Positions 10,268 to 19,159 of a stretch of 64,000 nt of DNA are shown one piece after another (position 1 is the stretch's first letter; each line of letters starts with the position of its first letter). A program made the translations under genes and the position numbers. The notes below the pieces were generated by a model. It was not told where the DNA came from. It saw nothing but the letters and a program-made list of their open reading frames with translations, and did not search any database. The stretch is from Streptomyces durmitorensis (GTDB taxonomy: Bacteria > Actinomycetota > Actinomycetes > Streptomycetales > Streptomycetaceae), in contig NZ_CP097289.1 of assembly GCF_023498005.1 (NCBI RefSeq), forward strand, positions 5,704,001-5,768,000, read 5' to 3'.

Positions 10268-10957
10268 ATGATGTCAGGCATGAAGGGACGAGTCCTTGTC
10301 GTCGACGACGACACCGCACTGGCCGAGATGCTCGGGATTGTGCTGCGTGGAGAAGGTTTTGAGCCGTCGTTCGTAGCTGATGGCGACAAGGCGCTGGCCG
10401 CTTTCAGGGAGGCAAAGCCGGATCTTGTACTGCTGGATTTGATGTTGCCGGGCCGCGACGGCATCGAGGTGTGCCGCCTGATCAGGGCGGAGTCCGGGGT
10501 GCCGATCGTCATGCTCACGGCGAAGAGCGACACCGTGGACGTCGTGGTCGGTCTTGAGTCCGGCGCCGATGACTACATCGTGAAGCCCTTCAAGCCGAAG
10601 GAGCTCGTCGCCCGCATCAGGGCGCGGCTGCGGAGGTCAGAGGAGCCCGCTCCGGAGCAGCTGACCATCGGTGACCTGGTCATCGACGTGGCGGGGCACT
10701 CCGTGAAGCGTGAGGGGCAGTCGATCGCGCTGACGCCCCTGGAGTTCGACCTCCTGGTCGCCCTTGCCCGCAAGCCGTGGCAGGTGTTCACGCGTGAGGT
10801 GCTCCTGGAGCAGGTCTGGGGCTACCGCCACGCGGCCGACACCCGTCTGGTGAACGTGCACGTCCAGCGGCTGCGCTCGAAGGTCGAGAGGGACCCCGAG
10901 CGTCCGGAGATCGTGGTGACCGTCCGTGGTGTCGGTTACAAGGCCGGACCGAGCTGA
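10268..10957 (+). CDS. mtrA: OmpR-type response regulator MtrA
   Basis: Protein of 229 residues, the usual length. The N-terminal receiver has the acidic pair in VVDDDTAL, the phosphoacceptor aspartate at 57 (DLVLLDLMLPGRDG) and lysine in YIVKPFKPKEL. The C-terminal winged helix (about 130-229) has the typical ends LTPLEFDLLVALARKPWQVF and TVRGVGYKAGPS. MtrA is the highly conserved actinobacterial regulator of cell-wall, division, development and antibiotic genes, phosphorylated by MtrB and modulated by LpqB; both follow here. The start is ambiguous between ATGs at 10268, 10271 and 10280. GTGAC-type sites just upstream may be its own or another regulator's operators. Confidence 0.97.
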   Translation: MMSGMKGRVLVVDDDTALAEMLGIVLRGEGFEPSFVADGDKALAAFREAKPDLVLLDLMLPGRDGIEVCRLIRAESGVPIVMLTAKSDTVDVVVGLESGADDYIVKPFKPKELVARIRARLRRSEEPAPEQLTIGDLVIDVAGHSVKREGQSIALTPLEFDLLVALARKPWQVFTREVLLEQVWGYRHAADTRLVNVHVQRLRSKVERDPERPEIVVTVRGVGYKAGPS

Positions 10958-10958
10958 C

Positions 10959-13118
10959 GTGACCCGGGACAGTTCCCCCGTACCGCCCGGGGCTCCGGGC
11001 GGCCGTTCGGGGCGGACTGGAGGGGCCAAGGCCAAGGGGCCGGCGCGGCGTGGCTCCACGTTCGGGCGGCTCCTCGACGGCGGTCTGCTGTTGCAGGACG
11101 GGGTGCAGGGCAGCCCTGTCCTGAGGCTCTTCGTGCGCTGGGTGCGGCGGCCGCTGCTGCCCGCGCTGCGGCTGTGGCGGCGCAACATCCAGCTGAAGGT
11201 CGTCGTCACGACGCTGCTCATGTCGCTCGGGGTCGTGCTGATGCTCGGCTTCGCCGTCATGAGCTCCGTGAACAACGGCCTGCTCAAGGCCAAGGTCAAG
11301 GCCTCGCAGAGCCAGGCCGACGGCGGCTTCAGGGCCGCTCAGGACGAGGCGAACTCGGCCCGGCCGCGCTCCGGGCAGGACAGCGGCACGTCGGGCGGTG
11401 GGGCCACACCGCCCACCGCCGTGTGGATGTCCGACCTGGTGGAGCAGCTCTCCAGCGGCGGTCAGAGCGCGTTCAACGTGGTGACGCTGAGCCCGACGTC
11501 CACGCCCGGCGGCGCCAGCGTGCGCGGGCCGCGTGCCTCCGGGGGCGTGGACCCGATCCAGAGCGTGCCCGAGTCCCTGCGCGACAGCGTCGACAAGGGC
11601 ACCCGGGCGTATCAGAGCAATACGCGGATCGTCTTCAACGACGGCCGTGACGCACAGCCGGGCCTGGTCATCGGCAAGCGCCTGAACGACCTGAACGGCG
11701 ACCCCTACCAGCTCTACTACCTCTTCCCGCTGACCCAGGAGGAGGAGTCCCTCGGCGTCGTCAGGACGACGCTCGCCACCGCGGGACTGTTCGTCGTCGT
11801 ACTGCTCGGTGCCATCGCCTGGCTGGTGGTGCGCCAGGTCGTCACGCCGGTGCGGATGGCCGCGGGCATCGCCGAGCGGCTCTCCGCCGGACGCCTTCAG
11901 GAACGTATGAAGGTCACCGGAGAGGACGACATCGCGCGGCTCGGCGAGGCCTTCAACAAGATGGCGCAGAACCTCCAGCTGAAGATCCAGCAGCTCGAGG
12001 AGCTCTCGCGGATGCAGCGGCGGTTCGTCTCGGACGTCTCGCACGAGCTGCGTACGCCGCTGACGACCGTGCGGATGGCGGCCGACGTCATCCACGACGC
12101 GCGCGTGGACTTCGACCCGGTGACCGCGCGGTCGGCCGAGCTGCTCGCCGACCAGCTGGACCGGTTCGAGACGCTGCTCGCGGATCTGCTGGAGATCAGC
12201 CGCTTCGACGCGGGCGCGGCGGCCCTGGAGGCCGAGCCGATAGACCTGCGTGAGGTCGTACGACGGGTCGTGGGCGGCGCCGAGCCGCTCGCGGACCGCA
12301 AGGGGACCCACATCCGGATCGTCGGGGACCAGCTGCCCGTGGTCGCCGAGGCCGACGCGCGCCGGGTGGAGCGCGTCCTGCGCAACCTCGTGGTCAACGC
12401 CGTGGAGCACGGCGAGGGCCAGGACGTCGTGGTGCGGCTCGCGGTGGCGGGCGGTGCGGTGGCGGTCGCGGTGCGGGACTACGGGGTGGGGCTCAAGCCC
12501 GGCGAGGCGACCCGGGTCTTCAGCCGCTTCTGGCGGGCCGACCCGGCACGCGCGCGTACCACCGGTGGTACGGGCCTCGGGCTCTCCATCGCACTGGAGG
12601 ACGCGCGGCTGCACGGCGGCTGGCTGCAGGCGTGGGGCGAGCCGGGCGGTGGTTCGCAGTTCCGTCTGACGCTGCCGCGCACGGCGGACGAGGCGCTGCG
12701 GGGCTCGCCGATACCGCTGGAGCCCGATGACTCGCGGCGCCACCGCGGCCTGAACGACGCGGGCCTCCCGCTCGGTGGCGCGAACAAGCTCGCCACGGTG
12801 CCGGTGCAGCCGTCGGCGGCGGAGCGAGTGCCGCCGCCCGTCCCGCCGAGGGCGCCGGTGGCGCCGCGGCTCGCGCAGTCGGGCGGGACGGTGGACCCGA
12901 CGGCGTTGCCGGGAAACGGTGCGCGCGTCGTGCCGCGGCGGCCGATGGACGACGACATGCCGCGCGGCGAGGAGCCCGATGGGCCCGCGTCCGGGGCGGA
13001 CCGGAGCACCGGTGAGCCGGCGACGGAAGCGGATCGCGTGAGCGAGACGGAAGCGGATCGAGTGAGCGACACGGAAGCTGATCCCGCAAGGGAAGGGGAG
13101 GCCTCTCGTGGGCGCTGA
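10959..13118 (+). CDS. mtrB: sensor histidine kinase MtrB
   Basis: Protein of 719 residues; the GTG start lies 1 base after the mtrA stop. A basic cytoplasmic N-terminus is followed by a membrane helix (VVVTTLLMSLGVVLMLGF, about 78-95), an extracellular sensor loop, a second helix (LFVVVLLGAIAWLVV) and HAMP. Next are HisKA with phospho-accepting His362 in SDVSHELRTPLTT and the HATPase domain (N-box VVNAVEHGEG, then VRDYGVGLKPGEA and TGGTGLGLSIA). The last ~150 residues are a proline- and acid-rich tail that includes a short duplicated EADRVSETEADRVSDTEAD motif. It is the cognate kinase of MtrA at the membrane. The end overlaps lpqB by 11 bases. Confidence 0.97.
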   Translation: MTRDSSPVPPGAPGGRSGRTGGAKAKGPARRGSTFGRLLDGGLLLQDGVQGSPVLRLFVRWVRRPLLPALRLWRRNIQLKVVVTTLLMSLGVVLMLGFAVMSSVNNGLLKAKVKASQSQADGGFRAAQDEANSARPRSGQDSGTSGGGATPPTAVWMSDLVEQLSSGGQSAFNVVTLSPTSTPGGASVRGPRASGGVDPIQSVPESLRDSVDKGTRAYQSNTRIVFNDGRDAQPGLVIGKRLNDLNGDPYQLYYLFPLTQEEESLGVVRTTLATAGLFVVVLLGAIAWLVVRQVVTPVRMAAGIAERLSAGRLQERMKVTGEDDIARLGEAFNKMAQNLQLKIQQLEELSRMQRRFVSDVSHELRTPLTTVRMAADVIHDARVDFDPVTARSAELLADQLDRFETLLADLLEISRFDAGAAALEAEPIDLREVVRRVVGGAEPLADRKGTHIRIVGDQLPVVAEADARRVERVLRNLVVNAVEHGEGQDVVVRLAVAGGAVAVAVRDYGVGLKPGEATRVFSRFWRADPARARTTGGTGLGLSIALEDARLHGGWLQAWGEPGGGSQFRLTLPRTADEALRGSPIPLEPDDSRRHRGLNDAGLPLGGANKLATVPVQPSAAERVPPPVPPRAPVAPRLAQSGGTVDPTALPGNGARVVPRRPMDDDMPRGEEPDGPASGADRSTGEPATEADRVSETEADRVSDTEADPAREGEASRGR

Positions 13119-14958
13119 CCACGATCGCCGCCCGCACCGGCGTGCACTGCGGGCCGGTCTGCTGTTCGGCTCCTGCGGGGTGCTGCTCGCGGGCTGTGCC
13201 TCGATGCCCGACAGCGGCAACCTGAAGGCGGTCGACGCCTCCCAGCGGCCGGACTCGCAGTCGCAGGTCCGTGTCTACGCGATGCCGCCGGGTGAGGACG
13301 CGAGCCCCGAGGAGATAGTCCAGGGCTTCCTTGAGGCGCTGACCAGCGACGACCCTGACTTCGCGATGGCGCGCAAGTATCTGACCAAGGAAGCCTCCAA
13401 GGGCTGGGACCCGGATGTGCAGACCACGGTGCTCGAGAACGGGCCGAGCACGGGGTCGGGCAGCGTCGGGGACGGCGGCGGTCGGACCGGCCGTTTGTTC
13501 CCGCTGACCGGTCGCAAGGTCGCCACGGTCGACAAGGAGCACGCGTACCAGCTCGACAACGCCGCGTACAACCAGTCCGTCCACCTCTCCCAGCAGGACG
13601 GACCCAACGGCAAGGAGTGGCGGATCGACCGGGTGCCGCCGGGCGTCGTGCTCGGTCAGTCCGACTTCCAGCGGATCTACTGGTCCGTCAACAAGTACTA
13701 CTTCGCGACGCGTTCGACCGGAGCGGCCGGTGGCGGCCAGGAAGGGCTCGTCGCCGACCCCGTCTACATACGTCAGCGAATAGACCCCGTGACGGAGTCC
13801 GTCAAGGCGCTGCTCGACGGGCCCACCACCTGGCTCAAGCAGGTCGTGGGCACGCGCTTCCCGACGGGTACGCACCTCAAGGCGGGCACCAGGACGCTGG
13901 CGCCCGACGACCAGGGCAAGCTGACGGTGCCACTGAACGCGAAGGCCGATCCCATAGGCCAGGAGCGGTGCACCGAGATGGCCGCCCAAATGCTCTTCAC
14001 GCTCCAGGACCTGACGTCGTCCGGCGTCCAGGAGGTGGAGCTGCAGCGCCGCAACGGCTCGCAGCTGTGCGTCCTGAGCAAGGAACGGGCCGAGTCCGTC
14101 GCCTCGCGCCGCACCCCGGAACACCCCGACTACCAGTACCTCATCGACGACAAGCGGCGCCTGGTGCAGATGCCGGCCGCCCGCAAGGACGATCCGGTGC
14201 CCGTGCGGGGGAAGTTGGGCAGCGGCGGGCAGCCGCTGCGGTCCGCCGCCGTGTCGCGGGACGAGGAGCGGGCGGCCGGGGTGTCGCTCGACGGGCGCTC
14301 GCTGTACATGGGGTCGCTGGTCTCCGACGGCCCGCTCGGCAAGCCCGAGGTGCGCAGCAAGGCCAAGTCGGAGGAGGACGGTCTGTCCACGCCGAGTTGG
14401 GACGGCCGCGGCGACCTCTGGGTGGCCGACCGTGACCTGAAGCGGCCGCGCCTGCTCTGGCTTGACCAGGGCGCGGGAGAGCCGGTGCCGGTCAAGATCG
14501 CGAACCTCGACGGACGGATCGAGGCGGTGCGGGTGTCGGCCGACGGCGTACGGATCGCGCTACTCGTGAAGAAGGACGGCAAGACGTCCCTGCAGATCGG
14601 CCGCGTCGAGCGGACGGGCGCCAAGGGCGAGCAGCCGGTCATCTCGGTGGACGGACTGCGCCGGGCGGCACCGCAGATGGAGGAGGTCACCGCCATGTCG
14701 TGGGCGGGCGGCAGCCGGCTGGTGGTGGTCGGGCGCGAGTCCGGCGGTGTGCAGCAGATGCGGTACGTCCAGTGCGACGGCTCGGTTCCCGCGGGCGCGA
14801 CCCTGCCCGGCCTCACCGGCGTGAAGGAGATCGCGGCGTCCGAGGACGAGCGGCAGCCGCTGGTGGCGCACTCGGACGACGGGATCGTGCGGCTGCCGAC
14901 GGGTGCGCAGTGGCAGACGGTGGTCAAGGAGGGGTCGGCGCCGGTCTATCCGGGGTGA
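13108..14958 (+). CDS. lpqB: lipoprotein LpqB (MtrAB accessory protein)
   Basis: Protein of 616 residues. It has a lipoprotein signal with a basic start, a hydrophobic stretch and a lipobox LLAGC with Cys30 as the lipidated residue. The mature part has the GerMN (sporulation/germination) domain in the first half and the LpqB beta-propeller-like domain in the second. Known in mycobacteria and streptomycetes to sit outside the membrane and tune MtrB signalling. The GTG start lies inside the end of mtrB (11-base overlap), so the three genes form one transcript mtrA-mtrB-lpqB. Confidence 0.96.
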   Translation: MGADHDRRPHRRALRAGLLFGSCGVLLAGCASMPDSGNLKAVDASQRPDSQSQVRVYAMPPGEDASPEEIVQGFLEALTSDDPDFAMARKYLTKEASKGWDPDVQTTVLENGPSTGSGSVGDGGGRTGRLFPLTGRKVATVDKEHAYQLDNAAYNQSVHLSQQDGPNGKEWRIDRVPPGVVLGQSDFQRIYWSVNKYYFATRSTGAAGGGQEGLVADPVYIRQRIDPVTESVKALLDGPTTWLKQVVGTRFPTGTHLKAGTRTLAPDDQGKLTVPLNAKADPIGQERCTEMAAQMLFTLQDLTSSGVQEVELQRRNGSQLCVLSKERAESVASRRTPEHPDYQYLIDDKRRLVQMPAARKDDPVPVRGKLGSGGQPLRSAAVSRDEERAAGVSLDGRSLYMGSLVSDGPLGKPEVRSKAKSEEDGLSTPSWDGRGDLWVADRDLKRPRLLWLDQGAGEPVPVKIANLDGRIEAVRVSADGVRIALLVKKDGKTSLQIGRVERTGAKGEQPVISVDGLRRAAPQMEEVTAMSWAGGSRLVVVGRESGGVQQMRYVQCDGSVPAGATLPGLTGVKEIAASEDERQPLVAHSDDGIVRLPTGAQWQTVVKEGSAPVYPG

Positions 14959-15053
14959 CGCCTTGCGAAGGGCCGGACGGCCCTTCCCCAGCTCTCCAGC
15001 TCCCCAGCTCCCCAGCAACGGCTTTCCCGCGCCGTGGAGTTGCCCGCAGACGG

Positions 15054-15076
15054 TTGTCCACAGGCGGTTGTCCACA
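15054..15076 (+). promoter_or_regulatory. two perfect DnaA boxes (TTGTCCACA)
   Basis: TTGTCCACA occurs at 15054-15062 and again at 15068-15076, same orientation, 14 bases apart. This is the preferred Streptomyces DnaA box. A weaker relative (TTGCCCGCA) lies at about 15040-15048. They fall in the ~160-base gap between lpqB and the ComF-like gene, so they could bind DnaA for transcriptional control or titration. Confidence 0.65.
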
Positions 15077-15116
15077 GGGGTGGCAGGGCCGTGCGCGCCT
15101 TGGCACAGTGGTGGGC

Positions 15117-15905
15117 ATGCGGGGGTGGTGGCGGGACCTCACCGATCTGGTGCTGCCGGCCGAGTGCGGAGGCTGCGGCAGGCCTCGTACGGCGCTCTGC
15201 GCGCAGTGCCGCGACGCCCTGTGCGGGGCCGCGCCGCGCCGGGTGAGCCCTGATCCCCGGCCGGCCGGACTGCCGGTGGTGCACGCGGCGGCGCCCTATG
15301 GGGACGCGGTGCGGGCGCTGCTGCTCGCGCACAAGGAGCGGGGCGCTCTGGGGCTCGCGGGGCCGCTGGGCGCGGGGCTCGCTGGGGCCGTGCGTGCGGG
15401 GCTGATGGACCCCGGAGCGGGGCCGACGGACACCGGAGCGGGGGATGGTGACGCTCCGGTACTGCTCGTGCCCGTGCCGTCGGCTCCCGCGGCCGTGCGG
15501 TCGCGTGGGCACGATCCGGTACGGCGGATCGCGCTGGCCGCCGCGGGTGAGCTGCGGCGGGGCGGGACACGGGCCCGGGTGCTCTGCGTGCTGCGTCAGC
15601 GGCGTGCCGTGGCCGACCAGGCGGGGCTCAACTCCCGGCAGCGGCAGGCGAATCTGCACGGTGCCCTGGAGGTGACGGCGGGTGGCGGGCGGCTCCTCGC
15701 CGACGGTGGCCGGGTGGTGGTCGTGGACGACCTGATGACCACGGGCGCGTCTTTGGCGGAGGCGGCCCGCGCAATACGTGACGTACACACGGAAAGTAAA
15801 GGGCGGTCCGCGGTGGTAACAGCCCGTGAAATACCGTGCGAGAACGCGATCATCGCAGCTGTTGTCGCCTCCTCACCGGATTCTTTCGGAATAAACCGGA
15901 ACTGA
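15117..15905 (+). CDS. ComF-family phosphoribosyltransferase-like protein
   Basis: Protein of 262 residues. The N-terminal zinc ribbon has two CxxC pairs (Cys17/Cys20 and Cys28/Cys31). The C-terminal type I phosphoribosyltransferase fold carries the PRPP-binding loop VVVVDDLMTTGASLAEAARA. It resembles competence protein ComF and amidophosphoribosyltransferase-like proteins; the role in actinobacteria is not established. The ATG at 15117 gives MRGWWRD; a GTG pair a few bases upstream is possible. It follows lpqB after a gap with DnaA boxes, as expected from the conserved lpqB-comF order. Confidence 0.9.
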   Translation: MRGWWRDLTDLVLPAECGGCGRPRTALCAQCRDALCGAAPRRVSPDPRPAGLPVVHAAAPYGDAVRALLLAHKERGALGLAGPLGAGLAGAVRAGLMDPGAGPTDTGAGDGDAPVLLVPVPSAPAAVRSRGHDPVRRIALAAAGELRRGGTRARVLCVLRQRRAVADQAGLNSRQRQANLHGALEVTAGGGRLLADGGRVVVVDDLMTTGASLAEAARAIRDVHTESKGRSAVVTAREIPCENAIIAAVVASSPDSFGINRN

Positions 15906-16220
15906 CTGGGAACTTGCATCGTTGCAGGTAGTGAGAGTGCCAATACACCTGAATGGAGGTATGCGGCGGTAGAGGGTGACGACATCCGTCCGGGCGAGAT
16001 ATGTTCGGTTGTGAGGAATGGCGGACGCCGTCCCTCGCATATCGGAATGCCGGCCGCTGGGTTTTCTGCAATCACCTGGGCCGGTCGGGGTGGAGATCTT
16101 GTTCGCGGGGGAGGAGGAGGTGGAAGTCACCGAGTCCGAGGCTCCGGGAGTCACCGGGGCCTGGTGCAAAAGGGAGATGCTCCGCCGCCGAAGCGGAGCG
16201 ATCCGGGAACGGAGTTCTGC
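15906..16220. other. hpf leader region
   Basis: 315 bases between comF and hpf. It is less GC-rich near 15910-16020, where promoters are likely, although I could not fix a clear -35/-10 pair. AGTCACCG occurs twice (around 16125 and 16149). A perfect 7-bp hairpin, 16179-16185 (GCTCCGC) against 16193-16199 (GCGGAGC), ends about 20 bases before the hpf start. Frames open across this gap look non-coding. Confidence 0.5.
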
Positions 16221-16913
16221 GTGGACATCGTCGTCAAGGGCCGCAAGACCGAGGTAACAGAGCGGTTCCGCAAGCACGTGGCCGAGAAGCTGAATCTGGA
16301 GAAGATCCAGAAGCTCGACGGCAAGGTGATCAGCCTGGACGTCGAGGTGTCCAAGGAGGCCAACCCGCGTCAGGCCGACCGTTCCGACCGCGTGGAGATC
16401 ACACTCCGCGGGCGTGGACCCGTGATCCGCGCGGAGGCCTCGGCAACCGATCCGTACGGTGCGCTGGACCTGGCCACGGCAAAGCTGGACGCACGACTGC
16501 GCAAGCAGCACGAGAAGCGCCACAACCGGCGCGGCAACGGCAGGCTCTCCGCCGCCGAGGTTGCCGAGCGGGTGCCGGACGCGGCGACTCTCAACGGAGA
16601 CGGCACCGTCGCACGTGAGGAAGAGCCGGACGGCGTGCCCGTCAAGAGGATCGGCTCGCTGGAGATCCAGGGCGAAGGCCCGCTCGTGGTCCGCGAGAAG
16701 ACCCACGTGGCGGCGCCGATGTCGCTCGACCAGGCGCTCTACGAGATGGAACTCGTCGGGCACGACTTCTACTTGTTCGTCGACTCGGAGTCGAAGGAGC
16801 CCAGTGTCGTCTACCGCCGGCACGCCTACGACTACGGAGTCATCCGTCTGAACACCGACCCGATGATCGCGCAGCCCGAGACGGGCGGCGGGGGCGGTGC
16901 GCTCGGCGGCTGA
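16221..16913 (+). CDS. hpf: ribosome hibernation promoting factor, long form
   Basis: Protein of 230 residues. The N-terminal HPF/RaiA domain (about 1-105, with VVKGRKTEVTERFRKHV) binds the small ribosomal subunit. A linker and a C-terminal dimerisation domain (about 165-225, with MSLDQALYEMELVGHDFYLF and the end YDYGVIRLN) drive 100S ribosome formation in stress or stationary phase. The GTG at 16221 has CGGAG shortly upstream and yields the length I recall for S. coelicolor SCO3009. It has its own leader with a hairpin and its own terminator, so it is probably regulated separately from comF. Confidence 0.95.
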   Translation: MDIVVKGRKTEVTERFRKHVAEKLNLEKIQKLDGKVISLDVEVSKEANPRQADRSDRVEITLRGRGPVIRAEASATDPYGALDLATAKLDARLRKQHEKRHNRRGNGRLSAAEVAERVPDAATLNGDGTVAREEEPDGVPVKRIGSLEIQGEGPLVVREKTHVAAPMSLDQALYEMELVGHDFYLFVDSESKEPSVVYRRHAYDYGVIRLNTDPMIAQPETGGGGGALGG

Positions 16914-16937
16914 CCACGGTCGGCCGAGGGCTGAGAG

Positions 16938-16973
16938 GGTGCCCCTGGAGCGCTGTGCGCCCCCAGGGGCACC
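16938..16973 (+). terminator. hpf terminator
   Basis: Perfect 11-bp stem, 16938-16948 (GGTGCCCCTGG) against 16963-16973 (CCAGGGGCACC), loop of 14 bases, about 25 bases after the hpf stop. Confidence 0.8.
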
Positions 16974-17108
16974 ATCATGCGACCCCTGCGCGCACCGCGC
17001 GGCCGTCCGGGCATGAAATCATGGGCGGAGCCGGCCAACCGGTGTGCTGTTGCCTCGGGTTGGCGGCAGCCAACGCACAACGGGCCATGGCCTTCAGGGG
17101 GAGGAACG

Positions 17109-17852
17109 ATGGCGGACAGCTTCGGACCGATGCGGGATCAGGATGCCGACCAGGGCATCGGCATCGGCACGGACGCGGGCGCACCGCGCAAGGAGCCCAT
17201 CAGGGTCCTTGTGGTGGACGACCACGCGCTCTTCCGCCGGGGCCTGGAGATCGTCCTCGCCGCCGAGGAGGACATCCAGGTCGTCGGTGAGGCGGGCGAC
17301 GGCGCCGAGGCGGTGGACAAGGCCGCTGACCTGCTGCCGGACATCATCCTGATGGACGTACGCATGCCCAAGCGCGGCGGCATCGAGGCGTGCACCTCCA
17401 TCAAGGAGGTCGCGCCGAGCGCCAAGATCATCATGCTGACGATCAGCGACGAGGAGGCCGACCTCTACGACGCGATCAAGGCGGGCGCCACGGGATATCT
17501 CCTCAAGGAGATCTCCACGGACGAGGTGGCCACGGCGATTCGCGCGGTCGCCGACGGGCAGTCGCAGATCAGCCCGTCCATGGCGTCGAAACTGCTCACC
17601 GAGTTCAAGTCGATGATCCAGCGCACCGACGAGCGCAGGCTGGTGCCCGCGCCGCGTCTTACCGACCGCGAACTGGAAGTCCTGAAGCTGGTGGCGACGG
17701 GCATGAACAACCGCGACATCGCGAAAGAGTTGTTCATCTCCGAGAACACCGTGAAGAACCACGTCCGCAACATCCTGGAGAAGCTCCAGCTGCACTCCAG
17801 GATGGAAGCGGTCGTCTACGCGATGCGGGAGAAGATTCTCGAGATCAGGTGA
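17109..17852 (+). CDS. NarL/LuxR-type response regulator (orphan)
   Basis: Protein of 247 residues. The receiver domain (about 30-150) has VVDDHALFRRG, phosphoacceptor Asp83 in DIILMDVRMP and lysine in TGYLLKEIS. The LuxR-type helix-turn-helix (about 176-235) has LTDRELEVLKLVATGMNNRD and ENTVKNHVRNILEKL. The ~30-residue N-terminal extension is polar. No histidine kinase gene is adjacent. The ATG at 17109 has GGGGAGGAACG just before it. It corresponds in order to the conserved regulator after hpf. The stop falls inside the first copy of a 14-bp tandem duplication. Confidence 0.93.
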   Translation: MADSFGPMRDQDADQGIGIGTDAGAPRKEPIRVLVVDDHALFRRGLEIVLAAEEDIQVVGEAGDGAEAVDKAADLLPDIILMDVRMPKRGGIEACTSIKEVAPSAKIIMLTISDEEADLYDAIKAGATGYLLKEISTDEVATAIRAVADGQSQISPSMASKLLTEFKSMIQRTDERRLVPAPRLTDRELEVLKLVATGMNNRDIAKELFISENTVKNHVRNILEKLQLHSRMEAVVYAMREKILEIR

Positions 17853-17870
17853 GGGCGATCAGGTGAGGGC
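17843..17870. repeat. 14-bp perfect tandem duplication across two convergent stop codons
   Basis: GATCAGGTGAGGGC occurs at 17843-17856 and again at 17857-17870. The first copy carries the stop of the response regulator (17850-17852); the second carries the stop of the convergent glycosylase gene (17859-17861). Confidence 0.9.
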
Positions 17871-19049
17871 GCGGACCAGCTCGGCGGTCAGCTCGGGACG
17901 GTTCACCCGCTCCACCCGTACGGAGTCGCAGTTCACCCAGGACGCCGCCTCACGCAGCGCCTGAGCCACCGCGGGCACGGCCTTGGGGCTGTCAAGGGAC
18001 ACCTGCTTGGCGACCAGCGTGCTGCCCTCGCGGGCGGGGTCCACGCGGCCGACCAGGTGGCCCCCGGCAAGGACCGGCATCGCGAAGTACCCGTGGATCC
18101 GCTTCGGCTTGGGGACGTACGCCTCGAGGCGGTGGGTGAAGCCGAAGATCCGCTCCGTGCGGGCCCGCTCCCAGATCAGGGAGTCGAAGGGCGAGAGGAG
18201 CGTCGTGCGGTGGCGGCCGCGCGGGGCCGTCTCCAGGGCCGCGGGGTCGGCCCAGGCGGGCTTGTCCCAGCCCTCCACCGTCACCGGGACCAGGCCCGAG
18301 TCCGCGACCACCGCGTCGAACTGCTCGCCCTTGAGGCGGTGGTAGTCCGCGATGTCCGCGCGCGTGCCGACGCCCAGCGACTGTCCGGCAAGACGGACCA
18401 GGCGGCGCAGGCACTCCGCGTCGTCCAGGTCGTCATGGAGCAGGGTGTCCGGGATGGCGCGCTCCGCGAGGTCGTACACCCGCTTCCAGCTGCGGCGCTC
18501 TGTGCAGACCACCTCGCCGTACATCAGCGCGCGCTCGACGGCGACCTTGGCGTCCGACCAGTCCCACCACTCGCCCTTGTTCTTCGCGCCGCCCAACTCC
18601 GTGGCCGTGAGCGGGCCTTCGGCGGTGAGCTGCTTGATGACCGTGTCGTACGCACCGTCCGGCAGGTCGTGGTGCCAGTGCGGGCGGGTGCGGTAGGCGC
18701 GGCGGCGGAAGGCGAAGTGCGGCCACTCCTCGATGGGCAGGATGCAGGCGGCGTGCGACCAGTACTCGAAGGCGTGCGCCCTCGCCGGGCCCGCGCCCGC
18801 CGATGCCCCGTCCCAGTACGCCGCCTCGATCCTGTCGCGGCCGACCGCTCCGAGACGGGCGTACGGAATGAGTTCGTGGGAGCGGGCCAGGACCGAGATC
18901 GTGTCCAGCTGGACCGCGCCGAGATGGCGCAGCACGCCCCGCACACCGGACCTGCGGTCCGGGGCGCCCATGAAGCCCTGGGCGCGGAGCGCGATGCGGC
19001 GGGCCTCGTCGGCGGAGAGGGCGGTGGCGGGGCTCGGCAGGCTCGTCAT
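17859..19049 (-). CDS. winged-helix protein of the YcaQ/AlkX-like DNA glycosylase family
   Basis: Protein of 396 residues from the ATG at 19049. It contains AVQLDTISVLARSHELIPYAR with the QLD motif that in YcaQ-type glycosylases is the catalytic Q-x-D, and the C-terminal conserved pieces LLSPFDSLIWERARTERIF and PKPKRIHGYFAMPVL. Members of this family (also called HTH_42 or winged-helix DNA-binding) unhook DNA crosslinks or remove alkylated bases. An in-frame GTG at 19079 would add ten residues. It is convergent with the response regulator, 6 bases between stops. Confidence 0.88.
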   Translation of the reverse strand: MTSLPSPATALSADEARRIALRAQGFMGAPDRRSGVRGVLRHLGAVQLDTISVLARSHELIPYARLGAVGRDRIEAAYWDGASAGAGPARAHAFEYWSHAACILPIEEWPHFAFRRRAYRTRPHWHHDLPDGAYDTVIKQLTAEGPLTATELGGAKNKGEWWDWSDAKVAVERALMYGEVVCTERRSWKRVYDLAERAIPDTLLHDDLDDAECLRRLVRLAGQSLGVGTRADIADYHRLKGEQFDAVVADSGLVPVTVEGWDKPAWADPAALETAPRGRHRTTLLSPFDSLIWERARTERIFGFTHRLEAYVPKPKRIHGYFAMPVLAGGHLVGRVDPAREGSTLVAKQVSLDSPKAVPAVAQALREAASWVNCDSVRVERVNRPELTAELVRALT

Positions 19050-19159
19050 GCCGGAAACGATAGGCGGCGGCACTGACAACGCCAGTGGCCTGCCGGAACG
19101 CGTCGGCGGCCGGGTCTGGCCCCAGCCCCGGGCGTCAGTCCCGGCCTCAGCCCACGGCC

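Noticed and set aside
15054..15076. Chromosomal replication origin
   Set aside because: Only two strong DnaA boxes and no dnaA, dnaN or rpmH nearby; oriC of Streptomyces carries many boxes between dnaA and dnaN.
16018..16257. 79-codon frame MADAVPRIS... in the hpf leader
   Set aside because: Overlaps the hpf start out of frame, has no domain, and its tail is Arg/Ser-rich as in wrong frames.
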